The notes: generated by a model from the letters alone, not told the origin. A stretch of 64,000 nucleotides of DNA from Pseudoalteromonas aurantia 208 (GCF_014858725.1 NZ_AQGV01000012.1:1984001-2048000), one strand, 5' to 3'. Positions 1-9,724 are shown, numbered from the stretch's first letter. Program-made: numbers and translations.

Positions 1-831
1 AAACATACTCAATGATGTGATCGCCAATATTGACACCACAAATACACGCTTTGCCCATATGTGTTGTTCATAGCGACCAAAGTCAACAATGGTAATGGCT
101 AACCACACCACACCAATCAGTAACGTTGAAACCGCGTATAAAGTCCCTACATAATTAAACACAAACAATGCCAATGCCATCAACGTAAACGCGACAATAT
201 AAGCCACCATATGCTTGCGCGCTGACTCAATACCGTTAACCAATGGTAATACCGGTATATTGGCCGCTTTATAATCTTCAAAACGATAAATAGCAATGGC
301 ATACGAATGTGGAATTTGCCATAAACAAAATGTCAGTAAAATAACCAACGCCCCCACATCAAACTGTGCTGTCACCGCGCAGTAACCAATAACCGGTGGG
401 CATGCGCCTGAAATACTACCAATTAAAGTACCGTACACCGATTTGCGTTTATAATGCAGGCTATACAGCCCAACATAAACCGCAAAACCGATCACAGCAA
501 ATAGCACAGCCATCCCCGTAGTAAAGTACCCTAAAGTACCGAACCCAATCGCACCCAGTAACGTGGCATATAGCAAAGCGCCATTAGAGGTAATGACCTT
601 TTTTACCAAAGCTCGGTTCTGCGTGCGCTGCATTAGCTTATCAATGTCTTGATCTATCACATTGTTAAATACACAACCCGACGCGATTACACCAGAGGTA
701 CCAATACACACAGCCAAAAAGGTCACTAATTGAAAATCACCTTGTGCAGCAAGAAAATAACCTGCGACAGTGGCAATTAAATTGCCCATGATGATCCCAG
801 GTTTAGTTAGCACTAAAAACTCTTTGAACAT
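1..831 (-). CDS. cyoE: Protoheme IX farnesyltransferase (heme O synthase), 3' end cut by window
   Basis: Converts heme B to heme O by adding a farnesyl group, supplying the heme of the bo3 oxidase encoded just upstream. About 277 codons are visible, reading MFKEFLVLTKPGI at the start. They include the prenyltransferase motif NNVIDQDIDKLMQRT, the second polar motif around YRFEDYKAANIPVLP, and many hydrophobic helices typical of UbiA-type membrane enzymes. The family is near 290-300 residues, so only about 20 C-terminal residues lie beyond base 1. The start codon sits one base before the cyoD stop region, consistent with translational coupling in cyoABCDE. Confidence 0.95.
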   Translation of the reverse strand, partial: MFKEFLVLTKPGIIMGNLIATVAGYFLAAQGDFQLVTFLAVCIGTSGVIASGCVFNNVIDQDIDKLMQRTQNRALVKKVITSNGALLYATLLGAIGFGTLGYFTTGMAVLFAVIGFAVYVGLYSLHYKRKSVYGTLIGSISGACPPVIGYCAVTAQFDVGALVILLTFCLWQIPHSYAIAIYRFEDYKAANIPVLPLVNGIESARKHMVAYIVAFTLMALALFVFNYVGTLYAVSTLLIGVVWLAITIVDFGRYEQHIWAKRVFVVSILAITSLSMF

Positions 832-832
832 G

Positions 833-1177
833 CTAGTGGCCCATCAGCATATTGTGATTCAAATGTTCCATGATCCAAATAGACCCAATAACCACAATCG
901 CAACAATAAGCACCACAAACACCGCTGAAGTGGTATTCCAAATTTGTTCAGATGATGAATTCATATGCAAAAAGAAAATCAATTGCACAAATATTTGTGC
1001 GATTGCACAGACTAAAATCACCGTTAATGTCAACACTGGGGTCAGTAAGTCATACATCAGTACGCTAAAAGGTATGGCCGTTAATACAATTGAAAGCATT
1101 AAACCAATTATATATTCTTTAACGCTCCCATGCGCCGCGCCGCCATGACTGTGATCAGTTGCAGTTGCTGTGCTCAT
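833..1177 (-). CDS. cyoD: Cytochrome bo3 ubiquinol oxidase subunit IV
   Basis: Small accessory membrane subunit of the proton-pumping bo3 quinol oxidase, thought to help assemble the heme-copper centre of subunit I. The 114-residue product has a short His-rich N-terminus and three hydrophobic helices (about residues 22-42, 48-70 and 83-103), the usual CyoD layout. It carries the family-like stretch AIAQIFVQLIFFLHM in the middle helix. It overlaps the cyoC stop by one base and is followed at once by cyoE, so it is an internal gene of the cyo operon. Confidence 0.95.
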   Translation of the reverse strand: MSTATATDHSHGGAAHGSVKEYIIGLMLSIVLTAIPFSVLMYDLLTPVLTLTVILVCAIAQIFVQLIFFLHMNSSSEQIWNTTSAVFVVLIVAIVVIGSIWIMEHLNHNMLMGH

Positions 1178-1794
1178 TACATCACTCCTAATAAATACAC
1201 TACGCTAAACACACAAATCCAAATAATATCAAGGAAATGCCAGAACAAACTTAAACAAGACAAACGTACTAAGTTATCTTCGGTAAAGCCGTCTCTTTTA
1301 AAATGTGCAAACAACACCAACATCCAAATACAGCCACCGAGTACGTGTAACCCGTGCGTGGCAACTAAGGCATAAAACGCAGACCAATACGCACTGCTTT
1401 GTGGCGTCGCGCCTTCGCTACTAAAATGATAAAACTCATAAAGTTCCATCCCGAGAAAGCCTAACCCCAGTGCCAATGTGAACACCAACCATGAGATCAT
1501 ACCCTTCATATGCCGTTTATTGGCATAAAGCATTGCCATACCAAAGGTAAAGCTACTAAACAACAACAGCGCTGTTTCTACAGCGACAAAGTTCAAATCA
1601 AACAAGTCTTTAGGGGTTAATCCTCCAGCATACCCACCACTAAGTACCGCATACGTTGCAAACAAAGTTGCAAACAAAATGCAGTCGCTCATGATATAAA
1701 TCCAAAAACCAAATACCGTATCACCACCTGAGTCATGATGATCGTGGTCATGATGATCTATTTCATCATGACCAGTTGCGTGACTTTGAGACAT
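1177..1794 (-). CDS. cyoC: Cytochrome bo3 ubiquinol oxidase subunit III
   Basis: Subunit III of the bo3 quinol oxidase, a heme-copper oxidase subunit III family protein with five membrane helices. The 205-residue form begins MSQSHATGHDEIDHHDHDHH. An upstream in-frame start at 1848 would overlap cyoB, whereas the ATG at 1794 has an AGAGGA Shine-Dalgarno about 12 bases before it, so 1794 is preferred. Visible family features are FGFWIYIMSDCILFATLFATY, ETALLLFSSFTFG and the conserved ATHGLHVLGG. The His/Asp-rich N-terminus is unusual-looking but is common in CyoC proteins. It sits between cyoB and cyoD. Confidence 0.95.
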   Translation of the reverse strand: MSQSHATGHDEIDHHDHDHHDSGGDTVFGFWIYIMSDCILFATLFATYAVLSGGYAGGLTPKDLFDLNFVAVETALLLFSSFTFGMAMLYANKRHMKGMISWLVFTLALGLGFLGMELYEFYHFSSEGATPQSSAYWSAFYALVATHGLHVLGGCIWMLVLFAHFKRDGFTEDNLVRLSCLSLFWHFLDIIWICVFSVVYLLGVM

Positions 1795-1813
1795 AGTCAA
1801 TTCCAATCCTCTT

Positions 1814-3847
1814 TTAGCTGTTAGTTTGAGCGTGCTGCCTAACAGCATCTAGATGTTTTGCTTCAATTTCTTCTACCTGCTCAACTGGCACGTAATAGTC
1901 TTTATTACGTTCAAATGAGTACATGATCCAAGATGCAATCATGCCAAGGAAACCAAATGCAGCCATCCACCAAATATGCCAAATAAATGCGAAACCCATC
2001 ATTAATGAGAAAGCACTGATCACCACACCTGCCCAAGTGTTTTTAGGCATATGGATCTTTTTATACTTATCCGGTGCTTGGTATGCTAATCCGTGCTCTT
2101 TCTTATAATAATGTTCATCTCTGTCATGAATTTTCGGCAGCTCCGCAAAGTTGTAAAATGGCGGAGGTGAAGATGTTGCCCATTCCAGCGTCCGTGCATT
2201 CCAAGGATCGCCCGTCACATCTTTGTTTTTATGGCGGTCACGAATACTGACAAAAATTTGATAGAACTGCGTCATAATCCCAGCCAACACAATCAATGCA
2301 CCACCAGCAGCAATCCACAATAACGGTGTCCACTCTGGGTTATCGTAATAGTTCAGACGACGTGTCATGCCATTAAAGCCCAAAATATACAGTGGCATAA
2401 AGGCCGCGAAGAAGCCGACCGTCCACAACGCACAGGCTATTTTTCCAAGCTTTTCATCGAGCATAAAACCTGTTGCTTTCGGGAACCAATAAGTCATACC
2501 TGCAAAGTAACCAAACACGGCACCGCCAATGATCACATTATGAAAATGCGCAATAAGGAACAAGCTATTGTGTAACACAAAGTCTGCTGCTGGCACCGCC
2601 AACATGACACCTGTCATCCCACCGATTGTAAAGGTAAATAAGAAGCTACATGTCCACCACATTGCCGCAGAAAACTCCACGCGACCTTTATACATGGTAA
2701 ATAGCCAATTAAATATCTTTACCCCGGTGGGGACGGATATGATCATGGTGGCAATGCCGAAGAAGGCATTCACACTCGCCCCAGCCCCCATGGTAAAGAA
2801 GTGGTGTAACCAAACGACCATAGACAGCACCATGATCACCGCAGTCGCCCACACCAGTGACGTATAACCAAATAAGCGTTTGCGAGAGAAGGTCGCTGTT
2901 ATTTCAGAAAAAATACCAAAAGCAGGTAAAATTAAGATATACACTTCCGGGTGACCCCATGCCCAAATGAGGTTCACATACATCATCTGGTTACCACCAA
3001 GATCATTGGTAAAGAAGTTCGTGCCAATATATCTATCAAGGGTCAGTAAGGTAATGGTCACCGTTAAAATAGGGAACGAGATAATGATCAACACGTTCGC
3101 ACACAGCGAAGTCCACGTGAATACAGGCATTTGCATTAACTTCATGCCAGGCGCACGCATTCTAAGAATCGTTACGAAAAAGTTAATCCCCGTAAGCAAG
3201 GTCCCTATCCCCGAGATCTGTAACGCCCAGAGCCAATAATCAACCCCGACCCAGGGACTGTACTCCAACCCAGATAAGGGAGGATATGCCAACCAACCGG
3301 TTGCGGCGAATTCACCTACAAACAGCGACACGTTAACTAATACTGCACCGACCACAAATAGCCAAAAACTCAATGAATTTAAGAAAGGAAATGCCACATC
3401 TCTTGCGCCAATTTGCAGTGGCACCACAATGTTCATTAACCCCACAACCAATGGCATGGCGACGAAGAAGATCATGATCACGCCATGCGCGGTAAATATC
3501 TGGTCGTAATGCTCTGGAGGTAAGTAACCTGCACCCACACTATCTGCGGTGGCAAGAGCTTGCTGTGCTCGCATCATCAGGGCATCTGCAAAACCACGTA
3601 CTAACATGATGATCGCGGCAATAATATACATTATGCCTATTTTTTTATGGTCAACTGACGTTATCCATTCGTCCCATAGGTAACGCCATTTACCCATTTT
3701 GGTTATGAGTGCGAATAAGAAGATACCACCCAACGCAACGGCAATCATTACCGGCAAAATAACCGGGTCATGGACTGGAATAGAATCCCATGTCAACTTA
3801 CCCGTAAGCGGATCTGGATCTGTAATAATGGTGGCTTTACTGCCCAT
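1814..3847 (-). CDS. cyoB: Cytochrome bo3 ubiquinol oxidase subunit I
   Basis: Catalytic subunit that oxidises ubiquinol, reduces oxygen to water at the heme o3-CuB site and pumps protons across the inner membrane. At 677 residues it is close to the E. coli length (663). Ligand motifs are visible: HGVIMIFF for the low-spin heme, [12 protein letters not shown] with the His-Tyr pair at CuB, the LHHFFT histidines, and HFHNVI near the end of the core. About 15 hydrophobic helices are present, as in quinol oxidases. Its ATG overlaps the cyoA stop by 11 bases, indicating coupled translation. Confidence 0.97.
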   Translation of the reverse strand: MGSKATIITDPDPLTGKLTWDSIPVHDPVILPVMIAVALGGIFLFALITKMGKWRYLWDEWITSVDHKKIGIMYIIAAIIMLVRGFADALMMRAQQALATADSVGAGYLPPEHYDQIFTAHGVIMIFFVAMPLVVGLMNIVVPLQIGARDVAFPFLNSLSFWLFVVGAVLVNVSLFVGEFAATGWLAYPPLSGLEYSPWVGVDYWLWALQISGIGTLLTGINFFVTILRMRAPGMKLMQMPVFTWTSLCANVLIIISFPILTVTITLLTLDRYIGTNFFTNDLGGNQMMYVNLIWAWGHPEVYILILPAFGIFSEITATFSRKRLFGYTSLVWATAVIMVLSMVVWLHHFFTMGAGASVNAFFGIATMIISVPTGVKIFNWLFTMYKGRVEFSAAMWWTCSFLFTFTIGGMTGVMLAVPAADFVLHNSLFLIAHFHNVIIGGAVFGYFAGMTYWFPKATGFMLDEKLGKIACALWTVGFFAAFMPLYILGFNGMTRRLNYYDNPEWTPLLWIAAGGALIVLAGIMTQFYQIFVSIRDRHKNKDVTGDPWNARTLEWATSSPPPFYNFAELPKIHDRDEHYYKKEHGLAYQAPDKYKKIHMPKNTWAGVVISAFSLMMGFAFIWHIWWMAAFGFLGMIASWIMYSFERNKDYYVPVEQVEEIEAKHLDAVRQHAQTNS

Positions 3848-4685
3848 TTTGTACCCCAGTATATTTTTCTATGGTTTTCTTGAAATGCAATGGATCAACA
3901 TCGGCGAAATGTTCAACCTCATTGTCTTTAGACTTTACTGTCAATGCTTGATAAGTCGTGTTATCCAGTACTTTCGGAGAGGTTTTAACTTTATCAACCC
4001 ACTGCTCAAATGCTTCATCTGATACTGAATGCGTTTTAAACTTCATACCCGAAAAACCAAACCCACTGTAGTTTGCCGATAAACCTCTAAACACCCCTTC
4101 TTCCGACGCCATCAGGTTCAAACGGTTTTCCATACCTGCCATGGCATAAATTTGACTTCCCAAACGGGGTATAAAGAAAGAATTCATAACCGTATCTGAG
4201 GTGATCAAAAACTCGATAGGCTTGTTAACTGGAATAGCAATTTCATTCACCGTAGCAATTTGTTGCTCAGGATAAATAAATAGCCATTTCCAATCTAATG
4301 CCACAACCTGAATAGTGAGCGTATCTTCATCTTTCCCCAGAGGTTTCCTTGGATCGAGTGAGTGTGATGTGACATACGTCACATACGCCAATGCGGCAAC
4401 AATTAAGCAAGGAACTAACCAAACAATGACTTCGATTTTGGTTGAATGTTCCCAATGAGGCTTATATTCAGCCTTGGTATTACCCTTTCTAAATTTGTAA
4501 GGAAAATATATCGACATAAACAAAACAGGAATAATGACGATTAAGAGCAAGCCAGTAGAGATTAAAATAAGGTCTTTTGCCTGTTCACCAATCGGTCCTT
4601 TCGGGTCAAACAGTGCCAGTTCACAACCACTCAGAGACAGCATGAGCATAATAATAACGAAGCTCAGCAACAACTTTTTAAGCAT
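3837..4685 (-). CDS. cyoA: Cytochrome bo3 ubiquinol oxidase subunit II (lipoprotein)
   Basis: Subunit II of the bo3 oxidase, first gene of the operon. The 282-residue protein starts with a lipoprotein signal ending in LSGC (Cys21), then has two membrane helices (about 40-62 and 84-106) and a periplasmic cupredoxin-like domain. It lacks the CuA ligand set of cytochrome c oxidases, as expected for a quinol oxidase. The motif [12 protein letters not shown], the region [18 protein letters not shown] and the C-terminal COX-aromatic-rich part around [11 protein letters not shown] are family-typical. The promoter region holds an FNR-type site at 4841-4854. Confidence 0.96.
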   Translation of the reverse strand: MLKKLLLSFVIIMLMLSLSGCELALFDPKGPIGEQAKDLILISTGLLLIVIIPVLFMSIYFPYKFRKGNTKAEYKPHWEHSTKIEVIVWLVPCLIVAALAYVTYVTSHSLDPRKPLGKDEDTLTIQVVALDWKWLFIYPEQQIATVNEIAIPVNKPIEFLITSDTVMNSFFIPRLGSQIYAMAGMENRLNLMASEEGVFRGLSANYSGFGFSGMKFKTHSVSDEAFEQWVDKVKTSPKVLDNTTYQALTVKSKDNEVEHFADVDPLHFKKTIEKYTGVQNGQ

Positions 4686-4840
4686 ACGAAACCTATCTGA
4701 TTTCCATTCTAAACGAATATTTGCGCTTCTTATTCAAAGCATAAATATCGAACCAGAATATTAAGTTAATATGATAATAATTACCATTTGCATTTCCGTT
4801 GCGATCTTAAATGTTGTTAGACAGAAACTCAACCCCCTAC

Positions 4841-4854
4841 TTGATGTAGATCAA
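4841..4854. promoter_or_regulatory. Perfect FNR-type operator between cyoA and the divergent membrane-protein gene
   Basis: The sequence TTGATGTAGATCAA matches the FNR/EtrA/ANR consensus TTGAT-N4-ATCAA at all ten defined positions. It lies 156 bases upstream of the cyoA start and 78 bases upstream of the divergent gene at 4932. In E. coli FNR represses cyo without oxygen. Here the site could repress cyo, activate the divergent gene, or both. The assignment rests on the consensus match and the location only. Confidence 0.7.
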
Positions 4855-4931
4855 AGATTTTTTTTATCTTTTGACGTATGGCAACTACACTAATTTAAGG
4901 TCATATCAATCAAGTATTTATTGGGGGCACA

Positions 4932-5447
4932 ATGAAAAGACTGTTTTATGCGACCAACAACCTAGATGATGCAGAGTCTATTTCCGATGAGGTACATAAG
5001 TTAGGCATAGACGATCATCACTTTTATGTGCTCAGTCGCGACGATAGTGGCATCAAATCTCATCATTTGCACGGGTCATCTAACATTGATAAAACGGATA
5101 TTATTGCCGCTAAAAAACGTGCAAAAATAATGTCTTTCGGGATATCAGCCATCATCGTTGCAATCATTGCACTGTCAACTAACACGCTTAATAGTCAATT
5201 ACTTTGGGCCATATTTGCCGCGATATGTGCTTATGTAGTGATAAACTTTATATTGCTCATTACGGGTGGATCATTCGATGGATACTTTAAATCAGTCATT
5301 AATGAGCGACTCGACTCAGGTGAAGTCATTATTATTATTGATGTAGAAAAAGCGCAGTCGAAAAAAGTCGAGCAACAACTCGATGCCCATGCCCAAGCAC
5401 AGTTTTTAGCCGACAGCTCTAATTTGGCTTCGCCTATTCCTGATTAA
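4932..5447 (+). CDS. Small inner-membrane protein, function unknown
   Basis: A 171-residue protein preceded by GGGGG about 3-7 bases before the ATG. Residues 1-60 form a soluble alpha/beta-looking stretch (YATNNLDDAESISDEVHKLGI) that loosely recalls small stress-protein domains of the YflT/general stress protein 17M type. Two adjacent hydrophobic helices follow (about 67-85 and 90-112), then a polar tail from about 120. Such proteins in related bacteria are sometimes annotated misleadingly as NAD/FAD-utilising enzymes, and no nucleotide-binding motif is visible here. It is divergent from cyoABCDE and shares an intergenic region with an FNR-type box, so oxygen control is plausible. Function not assigned. 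Confidence 0.75.
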   Translation: MKRLFYATNNLDDAESISDEVHKLGIDDHHFYVLSRDDSGIKSHHLHGSSNIDKTDIIAAKKRAKIMSFGISAIIVAIIALSTNTLNSQLLWAIFAAICAYVVINFILLITGGSFDGYFKSVINERLDSGEVIIIIDVEKAQSKKVEQQLDAHAQAQFLADSSNLASPIPD

Positions 5448-5484
5448 GAAAATTAGCCAATATGCTGAATAAAATGCAAGTTAA

Positions 5485-5527
5485 CCACCTGTGCCGTCAG
5501 TAGCACCCTGTTGCTTGGCACTGGTGG
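5485..5527. terminator. Hairpin between convergent genes
   Basis: An 11-base arm CCACCTGTGCC (5485-5495) pairs with GGCACTGGTGG (5517-5527) with one central T-T mismatch. It lies between the convergent genes ending at 5447 and 5597. No clear T-tract follows on either strand, so it is a weak terminator candidate or a structured 3' end. Confidence 0.4.
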
Positions 5528-5596
5528 CTTAATAAATTCAAAGTTGATATTTACTCTCTAACTATTATCAATTATTTATACAATCTGTATGGCAAC

Positions 5597-7312
5597 CTAC
5601 CCCACCGCACGTTGTTGCAAACTACTGTTACGGATCGTAAAGGCTTTTTCATGTACCGAGCTGACAAAGTGCCATTCACTGTCCACTGAATCAGCAGTAA
5701 ATGTGACGGTCATAAAACCACGCTGGTGAATATTAGCAAAGTCCAGATCGTCAATTAACAGTTGTAGCGCGTTCGCAAATTGCTTAGCTTGCTCATCAGG
5801 CAATTTAAGGTAGTACTCTAACCCTGGAGAACTCACACCTGGTGTTGCAAACTCATAGCCGCACACATCTCCTTGTGCATTACATAATCTACCCGACCAC
5901 GCATTATGAGTATCACCAGCAAGCACCACTAAGTTTTTGTTTGCCACTTTTGCCGTCTGTAACACCACTTCACGTTCAACAGGGTAACCATCCCAGGCGT
6001 CTAAATTGTAAGGTGCCACAAAATTGACTCTCGTCAACTCTTGTTCCGTTAGAGATGGATCCCCCTCCTTTGCACGCCCTTTAATTTGTGCTAACGCTAA
6101 CAATTGCTCCGCCATTGACGTTGATGGATTAGCCAATGCTGTCAATAACTCAGCAGGCATCATCATTTTAGTCATCAACACTTGTTGCCCCAACACTTGC
6201 CATTTAGCATTCGACGTTTTCATACTATCTGTCAACCAGGTGAGCTGTTTTGTGCCCAGCAGTTGTTGCTTAGGTGTGACTAAATCAGCCTGAAAACTTG
6301 CAAAGTCCATCGCTCCAGAAGTTGTATCTAGGTAATCCCGATACTCTAGTGATTTTGCTCGGGCTTCATTGCGCGTATCGAGCATATAAAGCGACACCAA
6401 ATCACCAAATTCGAACTTCCTGTATAGCGCCTCTGTCTGGTCTATTACATATGGACGAACGGGCATCCATTCATAATACGCTTGCAGTGCCGCAAGTTTT
6501 CTCTCACTAAACTCCCCCTCTCCTGCATTATGATTTTCAGCACCTGTTGTGTAGGTATCATTACATATTTCATGGTCATCCCATACAGCAATAAAAGGCG
6601 CTTTTTGATGCAATGCCTGCAACCCATCGTCTGTTCGATATTTGGCGTAGCGTTTTCGATATTCTTCAAGCGTAATAACTTCATCACTATTATCATCATC
6701 AAGCGCTCGGCCTAAGGCTTCGGCGTGTTCGGTTGCATATTCACCCATGCCGTACTCGTAAATGTAATCGCCTAGGTGTAATACCGCATCAAGGTCATTC
6801 ATTGTAGCCGCGTGTGCGTATGCGTGAAAATAACCTGCGGGGTAATTAGCACAGGACAGCACCGCAAACTTAACATGAGATACGTCACTTTGCGGAAGCG
6901 TTTTACATTGCCCAATGGGGGAAACCGTGCCATCAGTAACAAATCGATAATAATATCGAGTATTGGCTTTTAAACCTGCTAAATCAACTTTGACGGTATA
7001 ATCACTGTTCTTCAATGCAACCACGCTCTGGCTCATAGCAGCAACCGTAAATTCATCTTCCTCAGACACTTGAAGTGTTAAGTTTATATGATTAGGGTCA
7101 CCCTCTGGTGTCACTCTTGTCCACAAGATTATACTATCTGCTAGCGGATCCCCGCTGGCAACCCCGTGCTTAAAATCAATCTCAACTTCGTTACTCGCGA
7201 GTGAGGCTTTATCATGACTGCTACCACAGCCGACCAATGATAGAGCGACGGTTGTAGCCCCCATACCAAGCAAAGCGCTTTTCATAAAATCACGACGTGA
7301 TAACGTGCCCAT
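5597..7312 (-). CDS. PhoD-like alkaline phosphatase, Tat-exported
   Basis: Predicted calcium/iron-dependent phosphatase or phosphodiesterase of the PhoD family, releasing phosphate outside the cytoplasm. The 571-residue product begins with a twin-arginine signal (SRRDFMKSALLGMG) followed by a hydrophobic stretch and a lipobox-like LVGC near residue 29, so it may be a Tat-exported lipoprotein. An N-terminal PhoD_N beta domain (FKHGVASGDPLADSIILWTRV) precedes the metallophosphatase core, with metal-ligand motifs LGDYIYEYG, VWDDHEICND and VLAGDTHNAW. It stands alone with no phosphate-transport genes nearby. Phosphate-starvation control is a family expectation. I recognised no Pho box. Confidence 0.9.
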   Translation of the reverse strand: MGTLSRRDFMKSALLGMGATTVALSLVGCGSSHDKASLASNEVEIDFKHGVASGDPLADSIILWTRVTPEGDPNHINLTLQVSEEDEFTVAAMSQSVVALKNSDYTVKVDLAGLKANTRYYYRFVTDGTVSPIGQCKTLPQSDVSHVKFAVLSCANYPAGYFHAYAHAATMNDLDAVLHLGDYIYEYGMGEYATEHAEALGRALDDDNSDEVITLEEYRKRYAKYRTDDGLQALHQKAPFIAVWDDHEICNDTYTTGAENHNAGEGEFSERKLAALQAYYEWMPVRPYVIDQTEALYRKFEFGDLVSLYMLDTRNEARAKSLEYRDYLDTTSGAMDFASFQADLVTPKQQLLGTKQLTWLTDSMKTSNAKWQVLGQQVLMTKMMMPAELLTALANPSTSMAEQLLALAQIKGRAKEGDPSLTEQELTRVNFVAPYNLDAWDGYPVEREVVLQTAKVANKNLVVLAGDTHNAWSGRLCNAQGDVCGYEFATPGVSSPGLEYYLKLPDEQAKQFANALQLLIDDLDFANIHQRGFMTVTFTADSVDSEWHFVSSVHEKAFTIRNSSLQQRAVG

Positions 7313-7630
7313 TGTTGTTCCTTACATCACTACTTTAATTGAAGAACCAGCATAATAATGATGAGAGATGACAATTGTACGACTGGTCACACCACAATGA
7401 TGAATTTGCTCAATAAGTAGATACCAAGTGACCTCATTGTTAGATGTGTGGAATATTAAAGTAACTCCATACTTTTATTATGAAATATTACTGGTTATCT
7501 TGAACAATTTTTATGCGTCAATAGATGTTTACTGCATAGCAATGCTTAACTGGCGCCAAATACATGCATCACCTCTTCATTTTCTATATGATGCCGCCCA
7601 AATATAATTCTAATGAATAGGATAAAAAGT
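7313..7630. other. Intergenic region between divergent genes
   Basis: An AT-rich stretch of 318 bases separates the phosphatase start from the permease start and must hold both promoters. I found no convincing palindrome, hairpin or overlooked coding frame in it. Confidence 0.5.
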
Positions 7631-8890
7631 ATGAGTAACGCCTCAGAAGCGATATCACACGATATACCTTCAGACAGTAGAGGACGCTGGAATCAGCATG
7701 ATACACAGTGGGTGCTAAGCTTATTTGGTACCGCCGTCGGTGCTGGTATTTTATTTTTACCCATTAATATTGGGATCGGTGGTTTCTGGCCATTACTGAT
7801 CATGACCGTATTGGCATTCCCAATGACGTATTTAGCACATCGAGGGTTAGCCCGTTTTGTACTGTCTTCGAAGCAAGCTGATGCAGACTTTACAGATGTT
7901 GTTGAGGAGCATTTTGGTGCGGGAGCCGGGCGGTTAATTTCGCTACTATACTTTTTTTCAATTTTTCCTATTTTACTCATCTATGGTGTCGGATTGACCA
8001 ATACGGTCGATAGCTTTATCGTTAACCAGTTAGTATTAGAGTCACCACCAAGAGTGGTTCTTTCTGGTATATTAGTCGCTGGCATGATTGCAATTATGAT
8101 GGGTGGTGAAAAGCTACTGATGCGCACTTTTTCGGCACTTGTATATCCATTAGTCGCAGTACTTTTATTCTTATCATTATATTTAGTCCCTAATTGGCAA
8201 ATCCCAGTTATCAATACACCCGATGCGGTAAGTCTTACCCAAACCCTATGGTTATCAGTACCAATTGTGGTGTTTTCTTTTAGCCATGCAGCGGCTATCT
8301 CAAGCTTTGTGAATGTACAACGCCGTCATTATAAAGAACGTGCAGTTAGCAAATCAGAAAAAATTCTGCAATGTACATCAATCATGTTGATAGTATTTGT
8401 GCTGTTATTTGTATTCTCTTGTGTATTGTCTTTATCACCCGAGCAAATGACGCAAGCAAAACAGGCGAACGTCTCGGTGCTGTCTTACTTGGCCAATGTT
8501 TATGACAACCCCTATATTGCGATGCTGGGCCCTCTGGTGGCTTTTATTGCTATTACGTCATCGTTTTTAGGCCATTTTTTAGGTGCACGAGAAAGCTTTA
8601 ATGGCTTAATGAGTAAGCAAACATCACTCACAATCGCCACGATAGACAAACTGGGTGTCGCACTGATGTTTATCGCTATTTGGGTCTGTGCCGTACTTAA
8701 TCCTAGTATTCTCGATATGATGGGCGCTATTTCCGGACCTATTATTGCCATGATTTTATTTATCATGCCAACGATTGCTGTCTATAAAGTACCTGCATTG
8801 CAACAATACAAAGGAAAACTAGGCACGTACTTTGTTTTAGCTGTCGGCGTACTGTCTGTGTCGGCATTACTGTTTAATATGCTTGGATAA
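7631..8890 (+). CDS. HAAAP-family amino-acid permease (serine/threonine transporter type)
   Basis: Inner-membrane amino-acid/proton or sodium symporter of the hydroxy/aromatic amino-acid permease family, closest in feel to SdaC/TdcC. The ATG at 7631 has AGGA eight bases upstream and is preferred to the in-frame ATG at 7613, giving 419 residues. The signature first helix WVLSLFGTAVGAGILFLPI has the unwound GTAVGAG substrate-binding motif of the APC fold, and about 11 hydrophobic segments follow, including FSFSHAAAISSFV in the middle. Substrate is inferred from family only: serine or threonine is likely, other amino acids are possible. No linked deaminase gene supports either. Confidence 0.85.
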   Translation: MSNASEAISHDIPSDSRGRWNQHDTQWVLSLFGTAVGAGILFLPINIGIGGFWPLLIMTVLAFPMTYLAHRGLARFVLSSKQADADFTDVVEEHFGAGAGRLISLLYFFSIFPILLIYGVGLTNTVDSFIVNQLVLESPPRVVLSGILVAGMIAIMMGGEKLLMRTFSALVYPLVAVLLFLSLYLVPNWQIPVINTPDAVSLTQTLWLSVPIVVFSFSHAAAISSFVNVQRRHYKERAVSKSEKILQCTSIMLIVFVLLFVFSCVLSLSPEQMTQAKQANVSVLSYLANVYDNPYIAMLGPLVAFIAITSSFLGHFLGARESFNGLMSKQTSLTIATIDKLGVALMFIAIWVCAVLNPSILDMMGAISGPIIAMILFIMPTIAVYKVPALQQYKGKLGTYFVLAVGVLSVSALLFNMLG

Positions 8891-8896
8891 TACCTG

Positions 8897-8938
8897 ATAT
8901 AAAAGAGACTCAGTGGTTAAAACTGAGTTTCTTATATA
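8897..8938. terminator. Bidirectional terminator hairpin
   Basis: Arms around AAGAGACTCAG (8903-8913) and CTGAGTTTCTT (8923-8933) pair with one G-U, and the stem extends through flanking ATATAA/TTATAT. It sits exactly between the convergent permease and cyclophilin genes, with A-rich and T-rich flanks suited to both directions. Confidence 0.75.
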
Positions 8939-8950
8939 AACTTCTACAAA

Positions 8951-9724
8951 CTAACGTACGCCAACAAACCGACGTCTTAACACGCCCGTCATCAGCACAA
9001 TACTAAAAAATAACGAGCCACTTGATGAAGACCCTGTCGGTTGTGGTTCAGGTGTTGGTGTAGGCACTTTATTTACTAAAACATTAACGGGTGGAGACAA
9101 ATCATTCGCCGTTGTTGGATCTGAATCAATGATAGCAACGCTCGTCACGGATACGAGGTTACCTCCATCTGGGTTTGTATCGGTATCCACGCATTGAGCC
9201 GATGTATAATTCACTACAGGCACCTCGCCGCAGCGATTTAAGTTCGAAATTTTATCAACAATCGCCATCCCTTGAGTGCCAATCACTTCCCCAAATACAG
9301 TATAACCCCCATTGTCAGAGTCTAAGCTTGTACTATTATCCTTCAAGTTTATATACCACTGACTGGTTGCGCTATTTGGCTGGTTTTGCAATTTAGCCAT
9401 TGCAATAGTGCCACGAATATTAGACAACTTAGGCTCATTTACAACTGGTGTATTTGTTTCTATCGCAGTCAGTGGAATGCTACCATCATATTTATAGCCG
9501 CCGCCTTGGACGACAAAGTTTGGTACACTGCGGTGTACTGTCGAATCGACATAGCGCGCTTGATTCACATAGCGTAAAAAGTTGCCAACGGTCTCCGGTG
9601 TCGTTTGGTCATATAAGTTGACCTGAAAAGAGCCTTGAGTCGTGTTAAATTCAACAATGGTCGCAGACGCACTAAAACACGTCAACAGTGCTGAAGCTAT
9701 GGAGCATTCTTTCATTTTATTCAT
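8951..9724 (-). CDS. Secreted cyclophilin-type peptidyl-prolyl isomerase with GlyGly-CTERM-like tail
   Basis: Predicted proline cis-trans isomerase acting outside the cytoplasm. Of 257 residues, 1-22 look like a signal peptide (ending FSASA), about 23-195 form a cyclophilin domain (FNTTQGSFQVNLYDQTTPETVGNFL, VHRSVPNFVVQGG, NSATSQWYINL, YTVFGEVI), and a Pro/Thr linker follows. The C-terminus, GSSSSGSL followed by a hydrophobic stretch and VLRRRFVGVR, has the tripartite form of a GlyGly-CTERM sorting signal processed by rhombosortase. This suggests surface anchoring or type II secretion. The classic active-site Arg is kept in VHRSVPNF. It is convergent with the permease gene. Confidence 0.88.
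   Translation of the reverse strand: MNKMKECSIASALLTCFSASATIVEFNTTQGSFQVNLYDQTTPETVGNFLRYVNQARYVDSTVHRSVPNFVVQGGGYKYDGSIPLTAIETNTPVVNEPKLSNIRGTIAMAKLQNQPNSATSQWYINLKDNSTSLDSDNGGYTVFGEVIGTQGMAIVDKISNLNRCGEVPVVNYTSAQCVDTDTNPDGGNLVSVTSVAIIDSDPTTANDLSPPVNVLVNKVPTPTPEPQPTGSSSSGSLFFSIVLMTGVLRRRFVGVR

Noticed and set aside
1814..3847. Several plus-strand frames of 60-100 codons opposite cyoB
   Set aside because: They mirror the well-supported cyoB coding sequence and lack start signals and protein features.
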